A stretch of DNA of 64,000 nt from Clusia tigrina (taxonomy: Eukaryota > Arthropoda > Insecta > Diptera > Clusiidae), in assembly GCA_920105625.2 (NCBI GenBank), contig OV050032.1:99866542-99930541 (forward strand), given 5' to 3'. Each line of letters begins with the position of its first letter. The stretch's first letter is position 1. The translations under genes and the position numbers were made by a program. Positions 12,495 through 23,275 of this stretch are shown here, one piece after another. The notes under the pieces are model-generated. The model had not been told where the DNA came from. It was given only the letters and a program-made list of their open reading frames with translations, and ran no database searches.

Positions 12495-13278
12495 CAAGCA
12501 TTTGTATGTTGCAAACTTTGATAGGTATAGGACGTACCGTATAGAAGTTAGGGCCATTTGAAGTTTTATCAGTGTTTGATTTGGGACTCTAGGGTAGCAT
12601 AGCTTTGAGCGATAGCTTAAATTGACAAGAGGCTCGAGTACTTTAGTGTTACAACATTTCAAGGTTTTATGACGCTCCATTAAAAAGTTACAAGCATTTG
12701 TATGTTGCAAACTTTGATAGGTTTAGGACGTACCGTATAGAAGTTAGGGCCATTTGAAGTTTTATCAGTGTTTGATTTGGGACTCTAGGGTAGCATAGCT
12801 TTGAGCGATAGCTTAAATTGACAAGAGGCTCGAGTACTTTATTGTTACAAAATTTCAAGGTTTTATGACGCAAAAGTAAAAAGTTACAAGCATTTGTATG
12901 TTGCCAACTTTGATAGGTGTAGGACGTACCGTACAGAAGTTAGGGGCGTTTGAAGTTTTATCAGTGTTTGATTTGGGACTCTAGGGTAGCATAGCTTTGA
13001 GCGATAGCTAAAATTGACAAGAGACTCGTTTACTTCATTGTTACAAAATTTCAAGGTTTTATGACGCTCCAGTAAAAAGTTACAAGCATTTGTATGTTGC
13101 AAACTTTGATAGGTGTAGGACGTACCGTATAGAAGCTAGGGGCGTTTGAAGTTTTATCAGTGGTTGATTTGGGACTCAAGGGTAGCATAGCTTTGAGCGA
13201 TAGCTTAAATTGACAAGAGGCTCGAATACTTTATTGTTACAAAATTTCAATTTTTTATGGCGCTCCAGTAAAAAGTTA
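12495..13278 (+). repeat. 4-mer HOR (784 bp), copy 1
   Basis: Four monomers whose markers recur exactly 784 bp later: 'ctttagtgttacaacattt' (about 12,643), 'gataggtttaggacg' (about 12,714) and the three-base change 'gacgcaaaag' (caaaag at 12,871 and 13,655). Confidence 0.85.
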
Positions 13279-14062
13279 CAAGCATTTGTATGTTGCAAAC
13301 TTTGATAGGTGTAGGACGTACCGTATAGAAGTTAGGGCCATTTGAAGTTTTATCAGTGTTTGATTTGGGACTCTAGGGTAGCATAGCTTTGAGCGATAGC
13401 TTAAATTGACAAGAGGCTCGAGTACTTTAGTGTTACAACATTTCAAGGTTTTATGACGCTCCATTAAAAAGTTACAAGCATTTGTATGTTGCAAACTTTG
13501 ATAGGTTTAGGACGTACCGTATAGAAGTTAGGGCCATTTGAAGTTTTATCAGTGATTGATTTGGGACTCTAGGGTAGCATAGCTTTGAGCGATAGCTTAA
13601 ATTGACAAGAGGCTCGAGTACTTTATTGTTACAAAATTTCAAGGTTTTATGACGCAAAAGTAAAAAGTTACAAGCATTTGTATGTTGCCAACTTTGATAG
13701 GTGTAGGACGTACCGTACAGAAGTTAGGGGCGTTTGAAGTTTTATCAGTGTTTGATTTGGGACTCTAGGGTAGCATAGCTTTGAGCGATAGCTAAAATTG
13801 ACAAGAGACTCGTTTACTTCATTGTTACAAAATTTCAAGGTTTTATGACGCAAAAGTAAAAAGTTACAAGCATTTGTATGTTGCCAACTTTGATAGGTGT
13901 AGGACGTACCGTACAGAAGTTAGGGGCGTTTGAAGTTTTATCAGTGTTTGATTTGGGACTCAAGCGTAGCATAGCTTTGAGCGATAACTTAAATTGACAG
14001 GAGGCTCGGGTACTTTATTGTTACAAAATTTCAAGGTTTTATGACGCTCCAGTAAAAAGTTA
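13279..14062 (+). repeat. 4-mer HOR (784 bp), copy 2
   Basis: Second copy of the 784-bp block. Its third and fourth units both end in 'gacgcaaaag' (13,655 and 13,851), whereas in copy 1 only one does. The fourth has the 'actcgtttacttc' background, so the marker has moved onto another monomer type. Confidence 0.8.
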
Positions 14063-15062
14063 CAAGCATTTGTATGTTGCCAACTTTGATAGGTGTAGGA
14101 CGTACCGTAAAGAAGTTAGGGGCGTTTGAAGTTTTATCAGTGTTTGATTTGGGACTCTAGGGTAGCATAGCTTTGAGCGATAGCTAAAATTGACAAGAGA
14201 CTCGTTTACTTCATTGTTACAAAATTTCAAGGTTTTATGACGCTCCAGTAAAAAGTTACAAGCATTTGTATGTTGCAAACTTTGATAGGTGTAGGACGTA
14301 CCGTAAAGAAGTTAGGGGCGTTTGAAGTTTTATCAGTGTTTGATTTGGGACTCTAGTGTAGCATAGCTTTGAGCGATAGCTAAAATTGACAAGAGACTCG
14401 TTTACTTCATTGTTACAAAATTTCAAGGTTTTATGACGCTCCAGTAAAAAGTTACAAGCATTTGTATGTTGCAAACTTTGATAGGTGTAGGACGTACCGT
14501 ATAGAAGTTAGGGCCATTTGAAGTTTTATCAGTGTTTGATTTGGGACTCAAGCGTAGCATAGCTTTGAGCGATAACTTAAATTGACAGGAGGCTCGGGTA
14601 CTTTATTGTTACAACATTTCAAGGTTTTATGACGCTCCCGTAAAAAGTTACAAGCATTTGTATGTTGCAAACTTTGATAGGTGTAGGACGTACCGTAAAG
14701 AAGTTAGGGGCGTTTGAAGTTTTATCAGTGTTTGGTTTGGGACTCCAGCGTAGCGTAGCTTTGAGCGATAACTTAAATTGACAAGAGGCTCGGGTACTTT
14801 ATTGTTACAAAATTTCTAGGTTTTATGACGCTCCAGTAAAAAGTTAGAAGCATTTGTATGTTGCAAACTTTGATAGGTGTAGGACGTACCGTATAGAAGT
14901 TTGGGCCATTTGAAGTTTTATCAGTGTTTGATTGGGGACTCTAGGGAAGCATAGTTTTGAGCGATGGCTTAAATTGACAAGAGGCTCGAGTACTTTATTG
15001 TTACAAAATTTCAAGGTTTTATGACGCTCCAGTAAAAAGTTACAAGCATTTGTATGTTGCAA
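14063..15062 (+). repeat. Domain 4 lead-in monomers
   Basis: About five monomers. Two are near-identical with 'gatagctaaaattgacaaga' and 'actcgtttacttc' (around 14,060-14,470); then a 'gacaggaggctcggg' unit with 'gctcccgtaaaa', a 'ctccagcgtagcgtag' unit, and a 'gtttgggcc'/'gggaagcatag' unit. They are the same types, in the same order, as the end of each 12-mer. Confidence 0.75.
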
Positions 15063-17417
15063 ATTTTGATAGGTGTAGGACGTACCGTATAGAAGTTAGG
15101 GCCAACTGAAGTTTTATCAGTGTTTGATTTGGGACTCAAGGGCAGCATAGCTTTGAGCGATGGCTTAAATTGACAAGAGGCTCGGGTACTTCATTGTTAC
15201 AAAATTTCAAGGTTTTATGACGCTCCATTAAAAAGATACAAGCATTTGTACGTTGCAAACTTTGATAGGTGTAGGACGTACCGTAAAGAAGTTAAAACGT
15301 TTGAAGTTTTTTCAGTGTTTGATTTGGGAATCTAGGGTATCATAGCTTTGAGCGATAACTTAATTTGACAAGAGGCTCGAGTACTTTATTGTTACAAAAC
15401 TTCAAGGTTTTATGACGCTCCAGTAAAAAGTTACAAGCATTTGTATGTTGCAAAATTTGATAGGTGTAGGACGTACCGTATAGAAGTTAGGGCCATTTGA
15501 AGTTTTATCAGTGTTTGATTTGGGACTCTAGGGAAGCATAGTTTTGAGCAATGGCTTAAATTGACAAGAGGCTCGAGTACTTTATTGTTACAAAATTTCA
15601 AGGTTTTATGAAGCTCCAGTAAAAAGTTACAAGCATTTGTATGTTGCAAACTTTGATAGGTGTAGGACGTACCGTATAGAAGTTAGGGGCGTTTGAAGTC
15701 TTATCAGTGTTTGATTTGGGACTCAAGGGTAGCACAGACTTGAGCGATAGCTTAAATTGGCAAGAGGCTCGAGATCTTTATTGTTACAAAATTTCAATGT
15801 TTTATGACGCTCCAGTAAAAAGTTACAAGCATTTGTATGTTGCAAACTTTGATAGGTGTAGGACGTACCGTATAGAAAGAAGTAAGGGCCATTTGAAGTT
15901 TTATCAGTGTTTGATTTGGGACTCTAGGGTAGCATAGCTTTGAGAGATAGCTTAAATTGACAAGAGGCTCGAGTACTTTATTGTTACAACATTTCAAGGT
16001 TTTATGACGCTCCAGTAAAAAGTTACAAGCATTTGTATGTTGCAAACTTTGATAGGTGTAGGACGTACCGTATAGAAGTTAGGGCCATTTGAAGTTTTAT
16101 CAGTGTTTGATTTGGGACTCTAGGGTAGCATAGCTTTGAGCGATAGCTTAAATTGACAAGAGGCTCGGGTACTTCATTGTTACAAAATTTCAAGGTTTTA
16201 TGACGCTCCAGTAAAAAGTTACAAGCATTTGTATGTTGCCAACTTTGATAGGTGTAGGACGTACCGTATAGAAGTTAGGGCCATTTGAAGTTTTATCAGT
16301 GTTTGATTTGGGACTCAAGCGTAGCATAGCTTTGAGCGATAGCTAAAATTGACAAGAGACTCGTTTACTTCATTGTTACAAAATTTCAAGGTTTTATGAC
16401 GCTCCAGTAAAAAGTTACAAGCATTTGTATGTTGCAAACTTTGATAGGTGTAGGACGTACCGTATAGAAGCTAGGGCAATTTGAAGTTTTATCAGTGTTT
16501 GATTTGGGACTCAAGCGTAGCATAGCTTTGAGCGATAACTTAAATTGACAGGAGGCTCGGGTACTTTATTGTTACAAAATTTCAAGGTTTTATGACGCTC
16601 CAGTAAAAAGTTACAAGCATTTGTATGTTGCCAACTTTGATAGGTGTAGGACGTACCGTAAAGAAGTTAGGGGCGTTTGAAGTTTTATCAGTGTTTGATT
16701 TGGGACTCTAGGGTAGCATAGCTTTGAGCGATAGCTAAAATTGACAAGAGACTCGTTTACTTCATTGTTACAAAATTTCAAGGTTTTATGACGCTCCAGT
16801 AAAAAGTTACAAGCATTTGTATGTTGCAAACTTTGATAGGTGTAGGACGTACCGTAAAGAAGTAAGGGGCGTTTGAAGTTTTATCAGTGTTTGATTTGGG
16901 ACTCTAGGGTAGCATAGCTTTGAGCGATAGCTAAAATTGACAAGAGACTCGTTTACTTCATTGTTACAAAATTTCAAGGTTTTATGACGCTCCAGTAAAA
17001 AGTTACAAGCATTTGTATGTTGCAAACTTTGATAGGTGTAGGACGTACCATATAGAAGTTAGGGCCATTTGAAGTTTTATCAGTGTTTGATTTGGGACTC
17101 AAGCGTAGCATAGCTTTGAGCGATATCTTAAATTGACAGGAGGCTCGGGTACTTTATTGTTACAACATTTCAAGGTTTTATGACGCTCCCGTAAAAAGTT
17201 ACAAGCATTTGTATGTTGCAAACTTTGATAGGTGTAGGACGTACCGTATAGAAGTTAGGGCCATTTGAAGTTTTATCAGTGTTTGATTTGGGACTCAAGC
17301 GTAGCATAGCTTTGAGCGATATCTTAAATTGACAGGAGGCTCGGGTACTTTATTGTTACAACATTTCAAGGTTTTATGACGCTCCCGTAAAAAGTTACAA
17401 GCATTTGTATGTTGCAA
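15063..17417 (+). repeat. 12-mer HOR, copy 1 (2,355 bp)
   Basis: Markers repeat at +2,355: 'gggccaactgaag' (about 15,107 and 17,454), 'gttaaaacg' (about 15,290), 'gagcaatggc' (about 15,547), BglII-type AGATCT (15,772 and 18,127), and the 4-bp insertion 'tatagaaaga' (15,871 and 18,226). The length is 12 x 196 minus 1 ('gttaaaacg') plus 4 (the insertion). The last two units, marked by GATATC at 17,122 and 17,318, are a near-identical pair 196 bp apart. The left junction lies between about 15,045 and 15,063. Confidence 0.88.
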
Positions 17418-19772
17418 ATTTTGATAGGTGTAGGACGTACCGTATAGAAGTTAGGGCCAACTGAAGTTTTATCAGTGTTTGATTTGGGACTCAAGGGCAG
17501 CATAGCTTTGAGCGATGGCTTAAATTGACAAGAGGCTCGGGTACTTCATTGTTACAAAATTTCAAGGTTTTATGACGCTCCATTAAAAAGATACAAGCAT
17601 TTGTACGTTGCAAACTTTGATAGGTGTAGGACGTACCGTAAAGAAGTTAAAACGTTTGAAGTTTTTTCAGTGTTTGATTTGGGAATCTAGGGTATCATAG
17701 CTTTGAGCGATAACTAAATTTGACAAGAGGCTCGAGTACTTTATTGTTACAAAACTTCAAGGTTTTATGACGCTCCAGTAAAAAGTTACAAGCATTTGTA
17801 TGTTGCAAAATTTGATAGGTGTAGGACGTACCGTATAGAAGTTAGGGCCATTTGAAGTTTTATCAGTGTTTGATTTGGGACTCTAGGGAAGCATAGTTTT
17901 GAGCAATGGCTTAAATTGACAAGAGGCTCGAGTACTTTATTGTTACAAAATTTCAAGGTTTTATGAAGCTCCAGTAAAAAGTTACAAGCATTTGTATGTT
18001 GCAAACTTTGATAGGTGTAGGACGTACCGTATAGGAGTTAGGGGCGTTTGAAGTCTTATCAGTGTTTGATTTGGGACTCAAGGGTAGCACAGACTTGAGC
18101 GATAGCTTAAATTGGCAAGAGGCTCGAGATCTTTATTGTTACAAAATTTCAATGTTTTATGACGCTCCAGTAAAAAGTTACAAGCATTTGTATGTTGCAA
18201 ACTTTGATAGGTGTAGGACGTACCGTATAGAAAGAAGTAAGGGCCATTTGAAGTTTTATCAGTGTTTGATTTGGGACTCTAGGGTAGCATAGCTTTGAGA
18301 GATAGCTTAAATTGACAAGAGGCTCGAGTACTTTATTGTTACAACATTTCAAGGTTTTATGAAGCTCCAGTAAAAAGTTACAAGCATTTGTATGTTGCAA
18401 ACTTTGATAGGTGTAGGACGTACCGTATAGAAGTTAGGGCCATTTGAAGTTTTATCAGTGTTTGATTTGGGACTCTAGGGTAGCATAGCTTTGAGCGATA
18501 GCTTAAATTGACAAGAGGCTCGGGTACTTCATTGTTACAAAATTTCAAGGTTTTATGACGCTCCAGTAAAAAGTTACAAGCATTTGTATGTTGCCAACTT
18601 TGATAGGTGTAGGACGTACCGTATAGAAGTTAGGGCCATTTGAAGTTTTATCAGTGTTTGATTTGGGACTCAAGCGTAGCATAGCTTTGAGCGATAGCTA
18701 AAATTGACAAGAGACTCGTTTACTTCATTGTTACAAAATTTCAAGGTTTTATGACGCTCCAGTAAAAAGTTACAAGCATTTGTATGTTGCAAACTTTGAT
18801 AGGTGTAGGACGTACCGTATAGAAGCTAGGGCAATTTGAAGTTTTATCAGTGTTTGATTTGGGACTCAAGCGTAGCATAGCTTTGAGCGATAACTTAAAT
18901 TGACAGGAGGCTCGGGTACTTTATTGTTACAAAATTTCAAGGTTTTATGACGCTCCAGTAAAAAGTTACAAGCATTTGTATGTTGCCAACTTTGATAGGT
19001 GTAGGACGTACCGTAAAGAAGTTAGGGGCGTTTGAAGTTTTATCAGTGTTTGATTTGGGACTCTAGGGTAGCATAGCTTTGAGCGATAGCTAAAATTGAC
19101 AAGAGACTCGTTTACTTCATTGTTACAAAATTTCAAGGTTTTATGACGCTCCAGTAAAAAGTTACAAGCATTTGTATGTTGCAAACTTTGATAGGTGTAG
19201 GACGTACCGTAAAGAAGTAAGGGGCGTTTGAAGTTTTATCAGTGTTTGATTTGGGACTCTAGGGTAGCATAGCTTTGAGCGATAGCTAAAATTGACAAGA
19301 GACTCGTTTACTTCATTGTTACAAAATTTCAAGGTTTTATGACGCTCCAGTAAAAAGTTACAAGCATTTGTATGTTGCAAACTTTGATAGGTGTAGGACG
19401 TACCGTATAGAAGTTAGGGCCATTTGAAGTTTTATCAGTGTTTGATTTGGGACTCAAGCGTAGCATAGCTTTGAGCGATATCTTAAATTGACAGGAGGCT
19501 CGGGTACTTTATTGTTACAACATTTCAAGGTTTTATGACGCTCCCGTAAAAAGTTACAAGCATTTGTATGTTGCAAACTTTGATAGGTGTAGGACGTACC
19601 GTAAAGAAGTTAGGGGCGTTTGAAGTTTTATCAGTGTTTGATTTGGGACTCCTGCGTAGCGTAGCTTTGAGCGATAACTTAAATTGACAAGAGGCTCGGG
19701 TACTTTATTGTTACAAAATTTCAAGGTTTTATGACGCTCCAGTAAAAAGTTAGAAGCATTTGTATGTTGCAA
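17418..19772 (+). repeat. 12-mer HOR, copy 2 (2,355 bp)
   Basis: Tandem to copy 1 in the same order. Identity with copy 1 ends near 19,602, where this copy continues 'ccgtaaagaag' while copy 1 at 17,247 has 'ccgtatagaag'. Copy 1's extra GATATC unit is therefore not present twice here. Small differences include 'gtataggagttagg' at about 18,030. Confidence 0.88.
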
Positions 19773-20339
19773 ACTTTGATAGGTGTAGGACGTACCGTAT
19801 AGAAGTTTGGGCCATTTGAAGTTTTATCAGTGTTTGATTTGGGACTCTAGGGAAGCATAGTTTTGAGCGATGGCTTAAATTGACAAGAGGCTCGAGTACT
19901 TTATTGTTACAAAATTTCAAGGTTTTATGACGCTCCAGTAAAAAGTTACAAGCATTTGTATGTTGCAAATTTTGATAGGTGTAGGACGTACCGTATAGAA
20001 GTTAGGGCCAACTGAAGTTTTATCAGTGTTTGATTTGGGACTCAAGGGCAGCATAGCTTTGAGCGATGGCTTAAATTGACAAGAGGCTCGGGTACTTCAT
20101 TGTTACAAAATTTCAAGGTTTTATGACGCTCCATTAAAAAGATACAAGCATTTGTACGTTGCAAACTTTGATAGGTGTAGGACGTACCGTAAAGAAGTTA
20201 AAACGTTTGAAGTTTTATCAGTGTTTGATTTGGGAATCTAGGGTATCATAGCTTTGAGCGATAACTTAATTTGACAAGAGGCTCGAGTACTTTATTGTTA
20301 CAAAACTTCAAGGTTTTATGACGCTCCAGTAAAAAGTTA
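19603..20339 (+). repeat. Monomers joining the 12-mer to the 8.5-kb duplication
   Basis: About four units in the order: 'cctgcgtagcgtag' type, B ('gtttgggcc', 'gggaagcatag'), C ('ggccaactgaag', 'gggcagcatag') and D ('tttgtacgttgc', 'gttaaaacg', 195 bp). B-C-D-A is the order found once per 12-mer and then amplified just downstream. Confidence 0.75.
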
Positions 20340-21122
20340 CAAGCATTTGTATGTTGCAAAATTTGATAGGTGTAGGACGTACCGTATAGAAGTTAGGGCC
20401 ATTTGAAGTTTTATCAGTGTTTGATTTGGGACTCTAGGGAAGCATAGTTTTGAGCAATGGCTTAAATTGACAAGAGGCTCGAGTACTTTATTGTTACAAA
20501 ATTTCAAGGTTTTATGAAGCTCCAGTAAAAAGTTACAAGCATTTGTATGTTGCAAACTTTGATAGGTGTAGGACGTACCGTATAGAAGTTTGGGCCATTT
20601 GAAGTTTTATCAGTGTTTGATTGGGGACTCTAGGGAAGCATAGTTTTGAGCGATGGCTTAAATTGACAAGAGGCTCGAGTACTTTATTGTTACAAAATTT
20701 CAAGGTTTTATGAAGCTCCAGTAAAAAGTTACAAGCATTTGTATGTTGCAAATTTTGATAGGTGTAGGACGTACCGTATAGAAGTTAGGGCCAACTGAAG
20801 TTTTATCAGTGTTTGATTTGGGACTCAAGGGCAGCATAGCTTTGAGTGATGGCTTAAATTGACAAGAGGCTCGGGTACTTCATTGTTACAAAATTTCAAG
20901 GTTTTATGACGCTCCATTAAAAAGATACAAGCATTTGTACGTTGCAAACTTTGATAGGTGTAGGACGTACCGTAAAGAAGTTAAAACGTTTGAAGTTTTA
21001 TCAGTGTTTGATTTGGGAATCTAGGGTATCATAGCTTTGAGCGATAACTTAATTTGACAAGAGGCTCGAGTACTTTATTGTTACAAAACTTCAAGGTTTT
21101 ATGACGCTCCAGTAAAAAGTTA
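20340..21122 (+). repeat. 783-bp 4-mer (A-B-C-D), copy 1
   Basis: A: 'gagcaatggc' and 'gaagctccag'. B: 'gtttgggcc', 'gattggggac' and 'gggaagcatag'. C: 'ggccaactgaag' and 'gggcagcatag'. D: 'tttgtacgttgc', 'gttaaaacg', 'gggaatctagggtatc', 195 bp. The order B-C-D-A exists once in each 12-mer, so this is a local amplification of part of that HOR. B here ends in 'gaagctccag', a feature otherwise typical of A. Confidence 0.88.
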
Positions 21123-21905
21123 CAAGCATTTGTATGTTGCAAAATTTGATAGGTGTAGGACGTACCGTATAGAAGTTAGGGCCATTTGAAGTTTTATCAG
21201 TGTTTGATTTGGGACTCTAGGGAAGCATAGTTTTGAGCAATGGCTTAAATTGACAAGAGGCTCGAGTACTTTATTGTTACAAAATTTCAAGGTTTTATGA
21301 AGCTCCAGTAAAAAGTTACAAGCATTTGTATGTTGCAAACTTTGATAGGTGTAGGACGTACCGTATAGAAGTTTGGGCCATTTGTAGTTTTATCAGTGTT
21401 TGATTGGGGACTCTAGGGAAGCATAGTTTTGAGCGATGGCTTAAATTGACAAGAGGCTCGAGTACTTTATTGTTACAAAATTTCAAGGTTTTATGACGCT
21501 CCTGTAAAAAGTTACAAGCATTTGTATGTTGCAAACTTTGATAGGTGTAGGACGTACCGTATAGAAGTTAGGGCCAACTGAAGTTTTATCAGTGTTTGAT
21601 TTGGGACTCAAGGGCAGCATAGCTTTGAGCGATGGCTTAAATTGACAAGAGGCTCGGGTACTTCATTGTTACAAAATTTCAAGGTTTTATGACGCTCCAT
21701 TAAAAAGATACAAGCATTTGTACGTTGCAAACTTTGATAGGTGTAGGACGTACCGTAAAGAAGTTAAAACGTTTGAAGTTTTATCAGTGTTTGATTTGGG
21801 AATCTAGGGTATCATAGCTTTGAGCGATAACTTAATTTGACAAGAGGCTCGAGTACTTTATTGTTACAAAACTTCAAGGTTTTATGACGCTCCAGTAAAA
21901 AGTTA
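21123..21905 (+). repeat. 783-bp 4-mer (A-B-C-D), copy 2
   Basis: Repeats the preceding 783 bp with few changes. Private ones are 'tttgtagttt' (21,385) and 'cctgtaaaaa' (21,503), both absent from its own duplicate 8,522 bp downstream, so they arose after the large duplication or were lost in the other copy. Confidence 0.88.
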
Positions 21906-22492
21906 CAAGCATTTGTATGTTGCAAAATTTGATAGGTGTAGGACGTACCGTATAGAAGTTAGGGCCATTTGAAGTTTTATCAGTGTTTGATTTGGGACTC
22001 TAGGGAAGCATAGTTTTGAGCGATGGCTTAAATTGACAAGAGGCTCGAGTACTTTATTGTTACAAAATTTCAAGGTTTTATGACGCTCCAGTAAAAAGTT
22101 ACAAGCATTTGTATGTTGCAAATTTTGATAGGTGTAGGACGTACCGTATAGAAGTTAGGGCCAACTGAAGTTTTATCAGTGTTTGATTTGGGACTCAAGG
22201 GCAGCATAGCTTTGAGTGATGGCTTAAATTGACAAGAGGCTCGGGTACTTCATTGTTACAAAATTTCAAGGTTTTATGACGCTCCATTAAAAAGATACAA
22301 GCATTTGTACGTTGCAAACTTTGATAGGTGTAGGACGTACCGTAAAGAAGTTAAAACGTTTGAAGTTTTATCACTGTTTGATTTGGGAATCTAGGGTATC
22401 ATAGCTTTGAGCGATAACTTAATTTGACAAGAGGCTCGAGTACTTTATTGTTACAAAACTTCAAGGTTTTATGACGCTCCAGTAAAAAGTTA
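21906..22492 (+). repeat. Shortened 4-mer: A/B hybrid, C, D (587 bp)
   Basis: Three monomers instead of four. The first begins like A ('gcaaaatttg', 'gaagttagggcc') and ends like B ('gagcgatggc' and 'gacgctccag' rather than 'gagcaatggc' and 'gaagctccag'). This is what one in-register deletion of a single monomer between A and B would leave. It is present in both 8,522-bp copies (second at 30,428-31,014). Confidence 0.85.
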
Positions 22493-23275
22493 CAAGCATT
22501 TGTATGTTGCAAAATTTGATAGGTGTAGGACGTACCGTATAGAAGTTAGGGCCATTTGAAGTTTTATCAGTGTTTGATTTGGGACTCTAGGGAAGCATAG
22601 TTTTGAGCAATGGCTTAAATTGACAAGAGGCTCGAGTACTTTATTGTTACAAAATTTCAAGGTTTTATGAAGCTCCAGTAAAAAGTTACAAGCATTTGTA
22701 TGTTGCAAACTTTGATAGGTGTAGGACGTACCGTATAGAAGTTTGGGCCATTTGAAGTTTTATCAGTGTTTGATTGGGGACTCTAGGGAAGCATAGTTTT
22801 GAGCGATGGCTTAAATTGACAAGAGGCTCGAGTACTTTATTGTTACAAAATTTCAAGGTTTTATGACGCTCCAGTAAAAAGTTACAAGTATTTGTATGTT
22901 GCAAACTTTGATAGGTGTAGGACGTACCATATAGAAGTTAGGGCCAACTGAAGTTTTATCAGTGTTTGATTTGGGACTCAAGGGCAGCATAGCTTTGAGC
23001 GATGGCTTAAATTGACAAGAGGCTCGGGTACTTCATTGTTACAAAATTTCAAGGTTTTATGACGCTCCATTAAAAAGATACAAGCATTTGTACGTTGCAA
23101 ACTTTGATAGGTGTAGGACGTACCGTAAAGAAGTTAAAACGTTTGAAGTTTTATCAGTGTTTGATTTGGGAATCTAGAGTATCATAGCTTTGAGCGATAA
23201 CTTAATTTGACAAGAGGCTCGAGTACTTTATTGTTACAAAACTTCAAGGTTTTATGACGCTCCAGTAAAAAGTTA
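22493..23275 (+). repeat. 783-bp 4-mer (A-B-C-D), copy 3
   Basis: Same A-B-C-D order, followed by A once more at 23,276 and then by the BglII-type unit. From there the normal 12-mer order resumes. Private changes are 'acaagtatttg' (22,889) and 'gtaccatatag' (22,929). Confidence 0.87.

Noticed and set aside
230..18292. Plus-strand open frames of 61-76 codons starting in 'gtgtttgatttggg' units
   Set aside because: They appear only where single substitutions remove stops in the 'cttatatgg' or 'aattggcaag' variants. They are shadows of the repeat with no sign of selection on the protein.
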